In this document: in pieces, positions 38,315-46,259 of the stretch
Position numbering within the stretch: position 1 is the stretch's first letter
Layout of the letters: each line of letters begins with the position of its first letter
NCBI GenBank assembly: GCA_963773735.1
Contig: CAVZCK010000026.1
Coordinates: 7,957-71,956, forward strand
Origin: CAVZCK01 sp963773735
GTDB lineage: Bacteria > Pseudomonadota > Alphaproteobacteria > Rhizobiales > Rhodomicrobiaceae
Direction: 5' to 3'
Length of the DNA: 64,000 nucleotides
Notes under the pieces: generated by a model
What the model saw: the letters and a program-made list of their open reading frames with translations, nothing else
What the model was told of the DNA's origin: nothing
The model's database searches: none
Position numbers and translations under genes: made by a program

Positions 38315-39987
38315 CGGATCGACGATTTCCGCCTCTGGAGCGAAGCAAAATGGCCTGGATAGCACCACGTTGTCTGAATCTCGGGTCTCACCCTCACCCG
38401 GCGCTTCGCGCCGCCCTCTCCCGTCAAGGGAGAGGGCTGAACACTGAGGTTGCTGCGAAGCCGCCCTCTCCCCTTGCGGGAGAGGGCTCCCGCCGAAGGC
38501 GGGTGGGTGAGGGGGCATGGGAGCAGAGCACAACCAATCCGACCTTGAGCTTCGCTGGCCTAACAAAAACATTCCACTTAGCCCAACTCGTTCCACCGCT
38601 CTGCGCTCTCCTCCTAGGCGCCGGCCTGGCGCGGGCCGAGCCGAGCGAGGCGCGTGCCGAGATCCACCCAAGCCTTGCCGCCGCGGCCGAGGCGGAGACC
38701 CGCCCGCTCAAGGTCGGTCTCAACAAGTCGGCGCTCGTCGAGCTGCCCGGCGATGTGCGCGAGGTCGTCATCTCCGACCCGGCGGTCGTCGAGGCGGTGG
38801 TGCGCACGGCGCGCCGCGTCCACCTGCTCGGCCAGCAGATCGGACAGGCAACGGCGAGCTTCATCGGTCCCGACGGCCACCCGATGCTGACGCTGGATGT
38901 CTCCGTCGAGCGGGACCTGAGCCCCGTTGCCGCGATGATCCGCCGGCTGATGCCCGATGCGAATGTGCAGCTTGAAGCCATCAACGACAATATCGTGGTT
39001 TCGGGAAGCGTGGCGAGCCCGCTCGATGCCTCGCGCATCGCCGACATTGCCGGCCGTTTCGTGTCGAAGCGCGAGCAAGTGCTCAACATAGTGAATGTCG
39101 AGGCGAAGGAGCAGGTGCTGCTCCGCGTCAATGTCGTCGAGATGAACCGCAGCGTCATCCGCCGGCTCGGCGTCGATCTCCGCCAGGCGCTCTCGACCGG
39201 CACCATCACCGCGGCGAAACTCTCGGAGGCCGCTTTCCCGGTGAGCGGCGGTACCATTTCGAGCCTTGGCCTGCAGACGGTGACCAACGCTCTCGCCGGC
39301 ACCGGCTCGGGCGAGGTCGCTGCGGTCGGCTGGGGCAACGGCACGGCGCGGATCGACGCCATTCTCCAGGCGCTGGAGCGCAACGGCCTGGCGCGCACGC
39401 TCGCCGAGCCGAATCTGACATCGGTCTCGGGCGAGACGGCGAAATTTCTCGCCGGCGGCGAATATCCGGTGCCGGTCGGCAGCGACAGCCAGGGCAAGAG
39501 CATCACCTTCAAGCCCTTCGGCGTCAGCCTTTCTTTCACGCCGGTCGTGCTCTCCGCGGGCCGCATCAGCCTGCAGATCGAGACGGAAGTCAGTGAGCTG
39601 ACGACTGAGGGCGCCGTCACCGTCGATCAGATCAGCATCCCCGCGCTCAGGGTCCGCCGGGCGTCGAGCACGCTGGAGCTGCCGAGCGGCGGCTCGCTGG
39701 TCATGGCCGGGCTGATCTCCTCGCAGACGCGCCGCAATGTCGATGGTTTGCCGGGCCTGCGCAACCTGCCGGTGCTCGGGCCCTTGTTCCGCAGCGAGGA
39801 TTTCGTGCGCTCCGAGACCGAGCTTGTGGTCATCGTCACCCCCGTCCTGGTCCGGGCGGCCGAGGAAAGCGCGCTCGCAACGCCGGGGAGCGGCGAGCCG
39901 CCTGCGGCGCCCGGCGCTGACGCGGCGGGCGCGGCGGGCAATCTGGCCGCTGCCGGCGACCGGGGTTTCGGCTTCATCATTGAATAG
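38311..39987 (+). CDS. cpaC: Tad pilus outer-membrane secretin CpaC (RcpA), N-terminus disrupted by a repeat element
   Basis: The open frame is 558 codons from GTG 38311. The secretin proper begins with a signal-like helix near residue 92 (PPLCALLLGAGLARAEP), then a pilus-assembly N domain (LKVGLNKSALVELPGDVREV), a BON domain (region VSGSVASPLDASRIADIAG) and the secretin domain (ARTLAEPNLTSVSGETAKFL, GGSLVMAGLISSQTRR). Codons about 27-68 are encoded by an interspersed palindromic element, which pushes the signal peptide far from the N-terminus. A TTG at 38545, directly before the signal helix, may be the working start. The oligomer forms the outer-membrane pore for the Flp pilus. Confidence 0.88.
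   Translation: MTDRRFPPLERSKMAWIAPRCLNLGSHPHPALRAALSRQGRGLNTEVAAKPPSPLAGEGSRRRRVGEGAWEQSTTNPTLSFAGLTKTFHLAQLVPPLCALLLGAGLARAEPSEARAEIHPSLAAAAEAETRPLKVGLNKSALVELPGDVREVVISDPAVVEAVVRTARRVHLLGQQIGQATASFIGPDGHPMLTLDVSVERDLSPVAAMIRRLMPDANVQLEAINDNIVVSGSVASPLDASRIADIAGRFVSKREQVLNIVNVEAKEQVLLRVNVVEMNRSVIRRLGVDLRQALSTGTITAAKLSEAAFPVSGGTISSLGLQTVTNALAGTGSGEVAAVGWGNGTARIDAILQALERNGLARTLAEPNLTSVSGETAKFLAGGEYPVPVGSDSQGKSITFKPFGVSLSFTPVVLSAGRISLQIETEVSELTTEGAVTVDQISIPALRVRRASSTLELPSGGSLVMAGLISSQTRRNVDGLPGLRNLPVLGPLFRSEDFVRSETELVVIVTPVLVRAAEESALATPGSGEPPAAPGADAAGAAGNLAAAGDRGFGFIIE
38391..38513 (+). repeat. Interspersed palindromic element with two nested hairpins, inside cpaC
   Basis: Outer arms CCCTCACCC (38391-38399) and GGGTGAGGG (38505-38513) are inverted. 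Inside are two near-identical hairpins, GCCCTCTCCC/GGGAGAGGGC at 38413-38437 and 38463-38487, each with a five-base loop. Elements of this composition are scattered in alphaproteobacterial genomes. Here the copy is read through in frame, encoding an Arg/Gly/Pro-rich stretch such as PPSPLAGEGSRRRRVGEG. Confidence 0.85.
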
Positions 39988-39994
39988 AGGGCGC

Positions 39995-40360
39995 ATGATG
40001 GGATCATTTTATTGGAACGCTTGGCGGGCTTTCGCCGGAGCCGCGGGCCTTGCTGTGGTGCTGGCGCTGACAGGCTGCGGGGGCGGGTCGGTCCTCGGCG
40101 AGCCGTTCGGCGAGGCAGCGCCGTCATGCTCCCGGGTCACGACATTGGATGAGGACTGGCGCGCGGGCTGCGCGACGCGCCGCAATCTGGCGGCGCTTGC
40201 CGCAAACCCGGACGATCTCTATCTCGCCCGCCGCGAAACGCCGCGTGACGCCATGCGCCGCGATGCGGTGATCAACAATTATGCGCAAAGCCGGGCGAAT
40301 GCTGCGCCGCAAGCCGCCGGCGCCGCGAGCCCCTCGATCAAGACGCAGGCGGACAAATGA
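39995..40360 (+). CDS. cpaD: CpaD-family lipoprotein of the Tad pilus
   Basis: About 121 residues starting MMGSFYWNAW, with a lipoprotein signal ending LALTGC. The mature part has the CpaD hallmark GCATRRNLAALAANPDDLY followed by a short polar tail. Full CpaD proteins are near 200 residues, so this is a short form keeping mainly the C-terminal half. It lies seven bases after cpaC and overlaps cpaE by four bases. Confidence 0.85.
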   Translation: MMGSFYWNAWRAFAGAAGLAVVLALTGCGGGSVLGEPFGEAAPSCSRVTTLDEDWRAGCATRRNLAALAANPDDLYLARRETPRDAMRRDAVINNYAQSRANAAPQAAGAASPSIKTQADK

Positions 40361-41632
40361 GCCGCATGGAATCGCTGGCCGGCAAAACCGACGGGAGCAG
40401 CAGAACCTCGCCTAGCGCTTATGCGCCGCCGGGCGGCCGCGTGCATATGTTCTGCGAGGATGCCGGCACGGCCGAAACGGCGTCCAAGCTGTTTGCCGGC
40501 CGCCGCTTCGCCGCGCTCGACGCGACAGTTCGCAAGGGTGGCATTCAGGCGGCGATCGCCGCCTATGCCGGCGCGCCGACTCCCGACCTCGTCATCGCCG
40601 AGTCCACCCAGGCCGGCGCCGGCATCCTCGCCGAACTCGAAACACTCGCCAATGTCTGCGACGCCGGCACCAGGGTCATCGTCATCGGCCACATCAATGA
40701 CGTGCTGCTCTATCGCGAGCTGATGCGCCGCGGCATCAGCGACTATCTCGTTGCGCCGCTGTCGCCCGGCCAGCTCGGCGAAAGCATACGCGGCGCGCTC
40801 ACCGGTCAGGCCGGCGAGACGCGCGGCCGGGTCGTCGCCTTTCTCGGGGCGAAGGGCGGCTGCGGGTCGAGCACGGCCTGCCACAACACCGCCTGGCTCA
40901 TCGCCGAGGCCATGAAGGCGCAGACGGTGATCGCCGATTTCGATCTGGCTTTCGGCACACTCGGCCTCGACTTCAATCAGGATTCGGGACACGGCCTCGG
41001 CGAGGCGCTCGCCGCCTGCGAGCGGCTCGATGCGGCGATGATCGTCAAGCTGACCTCGAAATGCTCCGACCATCTCGGCCTCGTCACCGCGCCCTGCATC
41101 CTCGATGCCGAATGCGAGATCACCGCCGGGGCCGCCACGCATGTCGTCGGGCTTCTGAGCCAGGCGGCCGCTTTCGTGATGCTCGACCTGCCGCACGCCT
41201 GGAACGCCTGGTCGCGCGCGATGATCGAGGCGGCGTCCCATGTGGTCATCACCGCCGAGCCGGATCTGGCGAACCTGCGAAATACGAAGAATGTGCTCGA
41301 CGCCCTGCTGCGCCATTCTTCGGCGGAAGACAAGCCGCCGATCCTGATGCTGAACAAGGTCGGCCTGCCGCGGCGGCCGGAGATCTCGGTCCGCGATTTC
41401 GCCAATGCCGTGGACCTTGAGCCGGCGGCGGTCATCGAATTCGACGCGCAGCTCTTCGGCACCGCCGCCAATAACGGACTGATGATCGGTGAGGTTTCGC
41501 CCAAGGCGCGTGCGCTCGCCCCGTTTCGTCAGCTTGCCGGAATACTGTCGGGCAGAGCGTCCTGGGGCGAAGCCGGAGCGCGGCTTCGTCAAACCGCTGA
41601 TCGACCGGCTGAGCCGCCGGCGCGTCGCCTGA
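40357..41632 (+). CDS. cpaE: Tad pilus localisation ATPase-like protein CpaE, one frame break at the 3' end
   Basis: About 424 residues when restored. An N-terminal receiver-like domain (about residues 30-140: VIVIGHINDVLLYRELMRRG) is followed by a MinD/ParA-type ATPase fold with a deviant Walker A, FLGAKGGCGSST, and DFDLAFGTLGLDFNQ. CpaE/TadZ places the Tad machinery in the cell. The long frame continues to 41751 across the cpaF start, but removing one base near 41580 gives FVKPLIDRLSRRRVA with a stop at 41632, eight bases before cpaF, which is the normal ending. Confidence 0.9.
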
Positions 41633-41639
41633 GGCCGTC

Positions 41640-43103
41640 ATGTTCGGCAAGCGCAATATCAGAGAGGCGGGCAAGCCAGGCGGCACGATCATCGCCGAAG
41701 CCGCGCCGAATACCGCCATCCTGGCCGCTCTTTCCGCCGCCGCCGTCATAAACGAGCGCCCGCCCTTCCCCGCAGGCCGCAATGCTCTGCGGTCGGAGCG
41801 CTATTACGAGGTCAAGACATCGGCTTTCGAGACGCTGATCGACAGCATCGATCTCGGCGAACTGGCCAAGCTCTCCGTAGCGGACGCCCGCAAGGAAATC
41901 CGCGAGCTGGCCGGCGAAATCCTCGCCCTTGGCCCGGCGGTTATGACCGGCGCCGAGCGCGAGGAGCTTCTCGAAGACATCTGCAACGACGTTCTGGGCT
42001 TCGGACCCCTGGAGCCGCTCCTCGCTCAGGACGGCATCACCGACATCATGATCAATGGTGCGCGCGAGTGCTATATCGAGATCGACGGCCGGGTGAGCCC
42101 CGCGCCGATCCGTTTCGCCGATAACAGCCAACTCGCCAATATCTGCCAGCGCATCGCCAGCCGGGTCGGCCGGCGGGTGGATGAATCGACGCCGATCTGC
42201 GATGCACGGCTTGCCGATGGCAGCCGCGTCAATATCATCTTTCCGCCGCTCGCCCTCGACGGCCCGGCGCTCACCATCCGCAAATTCCGGCGCGAGCGGC
42301 TGACGCTCGACCAGCTCGTCAGACTCGGCACGCTGTCGCCGGACGCCGAGGCGCTGCTTGCGATCATCAGCCATTGCCGCTGCAACATCCTGATCTCCGG
42401 CGGCACCGGCTCGGGCAAGACCACGCTGCTCAACTGCCTGACCGGCCACATCTCGCCGGATGAGCGCATCATCACCTGCGAGGACGCGGCGGAGCTGCAA
42501 TTGCAGCAGCCGCATGTGGTGCGCCTCGAAACGAGGCCGCCCAATCTGGAGGGCGAAGGCGCGGTCACCATGCGCGATCTGGTGCGCAACTGCCTGCGCA
42601 TGCGCCCCGAGCGGATCATCGTCGGCGAGGTGCGAGGGGCCGAAGCCTTCGACCTGCTCCAGGCGATGAATACCGGCCATGACGGCTCGATGAGCACGCT
42701 GCATGCCAACTCACCGCGCGAGGCGATGAGCCGGCTCGAAGGCATGATCCTGATGGCGGGCTTCAACCTGCCCTCGCGCGCGATCCGGCAGATGATGGTC
42801 GGCGCGGTCGACATCATCATCCAGGTCTCGCGCATGCGCGACGGCCGCCGCCGCGTCACCCACATTACCGAGGTCGTCGGCATGGAGGGCGACATCATCG
42901 TCGTCCAGGATCTGCTCCGCTTCGACGTGCGCGGCGAGGAGGCAAACGGCGCTCTCATCGGCCGCCATCAATTCACCGGCATCACCCGTCCGCACTTTGC
43001 CGAGCGGGCCCGCTATTTCGGCCTCGAAGCGCGGCTGACGGAAATTCTCGCAACCGCCGAGCGCGCCGAACGCCAGGTGACAGCGGGAGGCGGCTATGGC
43101 TGA
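41640..43103 (+). CDS. cpaF: Tad secretion ATPase CpaF (TadA)
   Basis: A 487-residue PulE/VirB11-type hexameric ATPase that powers Flp pilus assembly. The N-terminal domain (LLEDICNDVLGFGPLEPLL) is followed by Walker A ISGGTGSGKTTL, an Asp box (ERIITCEDAAELQLQ), Walker B RIIVGEVRGAEAFDLL and the His box TGHDGSMSTLHANS. Length and all motifs are complete. It overlaps tadB by eight bases. Confidence 0.95.
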   Translation: MFGKRNIREAGKPGGTIIAEAAPNTAILAALSAAAVINERPPFPAGRNALRSERYYEVKTSAFETLIDSIDLGELAKLSVADARKEIRELAGEILALGPAVMTGAEREELLEDICNDVLGFGPLEPLLAQDGITDIMINGARECYIEIDGRVSPAPIRFADNSQLANICQRIASRVGRRVDESTPICDARLADGSRVNIIFPPLALDGPALTIRKFRRERLTLDQLVRLGTLSPDAEALLAIISHCRCNILISGGTGSGKTTLLNCLTGHISPDERIITCEDAAELQLQQPHVVRLETRPPNLEGEGAVTMRDLVRNCLRMRPERIIVGEVRGAEAFDLLQAMNTGHDGSMSTLHANSPREAMSRLEGMILMAGFNLPSRAIRQMMVGAVDIIIQVSRMRDGRRRVTHITEVVGMEGDIIVVQDLLRFDVRGEEANGALIGRHQFTGITRPHFAERARYFGLEARLTEILATAERAERQVTAGGGYG

Positions 43104-44082
43104 TGCGAGCGGCGCGACCGTTCTGGCGCCGGTGCTCGCCGCAATCGGCGCGGCGGCTTTGGTCTGCGCGATCTTCTTTCCCCTGCTCCTGCGCCCACCA
43201 CTTGCGGGGCAGCGCAGCGCGATCTTCGAGGCGCTGCTCAAGGGCTCGGCCGATCGCGCCATGCCGGCGGGCCGCGTGGTCCGCCGCGCCCAGGAATTGG
43301 CGCTGAAATCGGTCGCCCAGCATGGGCGGGCAATGCGCGTCTCGCAAATTCAGGCTCAGCTCACCGCGGCGGGCCTCGATTGGTCGCCGCGCCGCTACAT
43401 GGCCGTCTGCTTCGCCATCGGGATCGTCATATTCGGCGGCGGCGCGAGTTTGGGTCCTTCGCCGGCTTCGGCGCTGGGCGCCGGATGCCTCGGTGCATGG
43501 CTGATCCCGCAGCGCTATCTCGCCTTTCGCGCGGGCCGGCGCAAGCTCGGCTTCCTCAAAGCCTTCGCCAGCGCGGTCGATATGGTCGTCCGAGGCGCGA
43601 AATCCGGACTGTCGATGACGGATTGCCTTGCCATCGTCGCGGCCGACGCCGAAGAACCGGTGCGGTCCGCATTCGAAATCGTCCTCGCTCAGCTCAAGGC
43701 GGGCGTCCCGCTTGCCTCGGCTCTCGACAAGCTCGCAGCCGCGATGCCAGCCGCCGAGGTGCGCTTCTTCGTGCTGATCATGTCCATGCAGGCCCAGACC
43801 GGAGGCAATCTCACCGAGGCTCTTGCCAATCTTTCCAGCGTTCTGCGCGACCGGGACAAGATCGCGAGCAAGGTCCGGATTGCCAGCGCCGAGGTCCGCG
43901 CTTCGGCGCTGATCATCGGGGCGCTGCCGATCGGCGTCATTGCGGCAACCGCATTTTTCGCGCCCGACTATATTTCACTGCTTTGGGCGGACGATGGCGG
44001 GCGGCGGATCGCAAGCTTCTGCGCGGTCTGGCTGCTGGCCGGCATTCTGGTTCTGCGCCACATGGCCCGCGTCGAGGTATGA
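43096..44082 (+). CDS. tadB: Tad inner-membrane platform protein TadB
   Basis: A 328-residue GspF-like protein with helices near residues 8-30, 97-135 and two at the C-terminus, and the T2SSF core FLKAFASAVDMVVRGAKSG and MSMQAQTGGNLTEALANLS. TadB and TadC form the inner-membrane assembly platform that couples CpaF to pilin extraction. It overlaps cpaF and tadC. Confidence 0.93.
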   Translation: MADASGATVLAPVLAAIGAAALVCAIFFPLLLRPPLAGQRSAIFEALLKGSADRAMPAGRVVRRAQELALKSVAQHGRAMRVSQIQAQLTAAGLDWSPRRYMAVCFAIGIVIFGGGASLGPSPASALGAGCLGAWLIPQRYLAFRAGRRKLGFLKAFASAVDMVVRGAKSGLSMTDCLAIVAADAEEPVRSAFEIVLAQLKAGVPLASALDKLAAAMPAAEVRFFVLIMSMQAQTGGNLTEALANLSSVLRDRDKIASKVRIASAEVRASALIIGALPIGVIAATAFFAPDYISLLWADDGGRRIASFCAVWLLAGILVLRHMARVEV

Positions 44083-45170
44083 GCGGGGTCATGGGCGCGG
44101 AGCTGATTTCGATCGTTGATCAACGCCTGGCGATGCTGCTCGCCGGCTTTGCCGCCTTCGCGGCGATCACGGCGCTCGCTTTGCCCTCCGAGCCCGACCC
44201 GCGGCTTTCCGAGAGGCTGCAGAGCGTTGCCCGCGAACGGGACCGCCTGCGCGACAAGCGGCTTGCCGATCTGGCGGCCAGGAGCAAAAGAAAAGTGCGC
44301 CGTGAAGAAGCGGGCGCGCTCTTGCGGCTCGTCCGCCGCGTCAAGGCCGATGCACCCGGCAGCGGCGCCAGCCTGGCGCTCAGAATGCGCATGGCCGGCT
44401 TTCGCGGACCGGGCGCGGAGGCGCTGTTCCTGTTCTTCCGCGCGGCAACGCCGCTCGCATTCTGTCTCGCCGCCCTCGCCGCATCGCTGGTCCTGCCCGA
44501 AAAAGCCCCGCCGCTGGCGAAATCGCTCAGCATCGCCCTCGCTGCCGCGGCCACCGGCTATGCGCTGCCGCGCCTCGTCCTCGACCGGCTGATCACGCGC
44601 CGCCAACGTGCGATCCTGCGCGCTTTTCCCGACGCACTCGACCTGCTGCTGATCTGCGTTCAATCCGGCATGTCGGTGGAGGCCGCCTTGGCCAAAGTCA
44701 CCAGGGACATTGCTTCACAAAGCATCGAGCTTGCCGAGGAGCTCAGCCTGACCATGGCCGAGCTCTCCTATCTGCCGGTCCGCTGGCGGGCCTATGCCAA
44801 TCTCGGCGAGCGGATCGGGATTCCGGCCGTCAGGCTGATCACCGCCGCATTGGTCCAGGCCGAGCGTCACGGCACCTCGATCAGCCAGGCGCTGACATCC
44901 GCCGCGCGGGAGGGGCGGGAGGCGCGGATCGCCGAAGCCGAGCGCAAGGCCGCCGCTCTGCCGCCAAAGCTGGCCATCCCGCTCGTGGTCTTCTTTCTGC
45001 CCGTGCTGCTGACGATCATTCTGGCCCCGGCGATCATGCAGGCGGGCGACGCGCTCAAGCGGAACCGCGGAAGACTCATCGCGGGCGAGACCCAGATTCT
45101 TGCGACGCATCGGCAAAACGTGCAGACCAGCCTGCCGCCTGCGCAACCGATCGGCCGCCGAGCCCCATGA
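44079..45170 (+). CDS. tadC: Tad inner-membrane platform protein TadC
   Basis: Encodes 363 residues from the ATG at 44079 (MSGVMGAELI), overlapping the tadB stop. It has N-terminal and middle membrane helices and the T2SSF domain (AFPDALDLLLICVQSGMSVE, LVQAERHGTSISQALTS), ending with a helix VVFFLPVLLTIILAPAIM. The last 35 residues (after MQAGDAL) are polar and unusual for TadC and run 95 bp into the convergent tadD-like gene, so the natural stop may be masked by a frame break near 45050-45080. Confidence 0.92.
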   Translation: MSGVMGAELISIVDQRLAMLLAGFAAFAAITALALPSEPDPRLSERLQSVARERDRLRDKRLADLAARSKRKVRREEAGALLRLVRRVKADAPGSGASLALRMRMAGFRGPGAEALFLFFRAATPLAFCLAALAASLVLPEKAPPLAKSLSIALAAAATGYALPRLVLDRLITRRQRAILRAFPDALDLLLICVQSGMSVEAALAKVTRDIASQSIELAEELSLTMAELSYLPVRWRAYANLGERIGIPAVRLITAALVQAERHGTSISQALTSAAREGREARIAEAERKAAALPPKLAIPLVVFFLPVLLTIILAPAIMQAGDALKRNRGRLIAGETQILATHRQNVQTSLPPAQPIGRRAP

Positions 45171-45858
45171 ATTGCGCGACCGTCTCGGCGCCCGCATTTT
45201 TGAGCGCGCGGGGCATCGGCTTGCCGGCGAGGCGGTCGGCGACGTCGAAATGGCCGGCGACGGCGAGGGCGACGGCGAGATTGCGCTTGATCCGGCTCGT
45301 GTGCGCCGGCTTGAGGCTTGGCGAGGCAAGCGCCTGGCGGAAGAGCGTCGCCGCTTCATCGGCGCGCCCGTCGAGCAGAGCGCTGACCCCCAGATTGTTG
45401 AGCACGACCGGGTCACGCGATGACAGGCCGCTCGCGCGGATGAGCGCCTCGCGCGCGGCCGGCAGCCTTCCGGCCCGCCGGTCGAGCACGGCGCTGGCGG
45501 ACAGCGCCCGCCAGTCTTGCGGATTTGCCGCAATTGCTTCCGTCAAAAGGCGCGAGGCAAGCTTATCCTGTCCGGTGGCGAGCGCGAGCCGCCCGTAGCT
45601 TGATGCGATCTCAGCATTGCCTGGATAGCGCCGATAGGCCTCGGCGAGGACGGCGAAAGCCTGGGGTGCCTCCCCGGCCGCCTGCAGGGAGCTTGCGAGC
45701 TGCAGCGCGTCGTCGCTGGAGGCAAATTCGGGATTTTGCAGCATGCGCCCTGTCCGGGGCGGGGGATACCAGCCTTGCCGGGCGGCTCCGCTTTCACAGC
45801 CCGAAAACAGGCAGGCAAGCGCGCAAAGACACGCACAGGACCAGAAATATGTCCACAT
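45076..45858 (-). CDS. tadD: TadD-like TPR lipoprotein
   Basis: A 260-residue lipoprotein (lipobox LFSGC, Cys at residue 21) with TPR units, for example LQAAGEAPQAFAVLAEAYRR, NAEIASSYGRLALATGQ and DPVVLNNLGVSALLDGRAD. TadD proteins are TPR lipoproteins that stabilise the secretin or its pilotin. It is convergent with tadC and overlaps its 3' end by 95 bp, whereas in most Tad loci tadD is co-directional. Confidence 0.82.
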   Translation of the reverse strand: MWTYFWSCACLCALACLFSGCESGAARQGWYPPPRTGRMLQNPEFASSDDALQLASSLQAAGEAPQAFAVLAEAYRRYPGNAEIASSYGRLALATGQDKLASRLLTEAIAANPQDWRALSASAVLDRRAGRLPAAREALIRASGLSSRDPVVLNNLGVSALLDGRADEAATLFRQALASPSLKPAHTSRIKRNLAVALAVAGHFDVADRLAGKPMPRALKNAGAETVAQFMGLGGRSVAQAAGWSARFADASQESGSRPR

Positions 45859-46259
45859 CGCGGGAAATCCTTCATATTATAAAATGTGAATAAAAAGAGA
45901 TTCGCATTGTAAATATATAAGTAGAAATAACGGCGTATGGCTCTGCCGTTAATGTGGGATCATCCGCCGTCCGCCGGTTGGAATCCCGTTCCTCGAAGAC
46001 ACGCGGAAGCCCGGCAGTCCCGACGAAATGGGCAATATTGACCCTGACCGGACCTCAACGACCTAGCAAAATGCGGATGTGCGTGTGTCATCTTACTCGC
46101 ACAACCGTCATCGACGGTGTGATATTGTCCCGTTAATTCCCCGAGCCGCACGTTTGACCTGCGTCAAAGTGGGCATCGCTCAGTGCAAGTACGTTATGTG
46201 AATACGTACTTGCCTGCCGAGATTTGCGAGTTCCTCTTTGAGGCCGCGGGAGTTCCGCT
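45859..46259. other. Divergent intergenic region before the sulfatase genes
   Basis: 400 bp with an AT-rich left end (45870-45960), likely the tadD-like promoter, and a right part that includes the inverted repeat at 46185-46213. No gene seen. Confidence 0.5.
46185..46213. promoter_or_regulatory. Perfect 10-bp inverted repeat upstream of the sulfatase genes
   Basis: GCAAGTACGT and ACGTACTTGC are separated by nine bases and end 46 bp before the ATG at 46260. The symmetry and spacing suit a dimeric regulator, and the position suits an operator at the promoter of the sulfatase operon. It could also fold as a hairpin in the leader. Confidence 0.5.

Noticed and set aside
38391..38513. CRISPR-like or transcription terminator interpretation of the repeats in cpaC
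   Set aside because: Two inverted hairpins with a distinct outer palindrome, no spacers of regular size, and located inside a coding frame; it is an interspersed palindromic element.
43380..44078. Long in-frame extension upstream of tadC
   Set aside because: It is the shadow of tadB in another frame; the real start overlaps the tadB stop at 44079.
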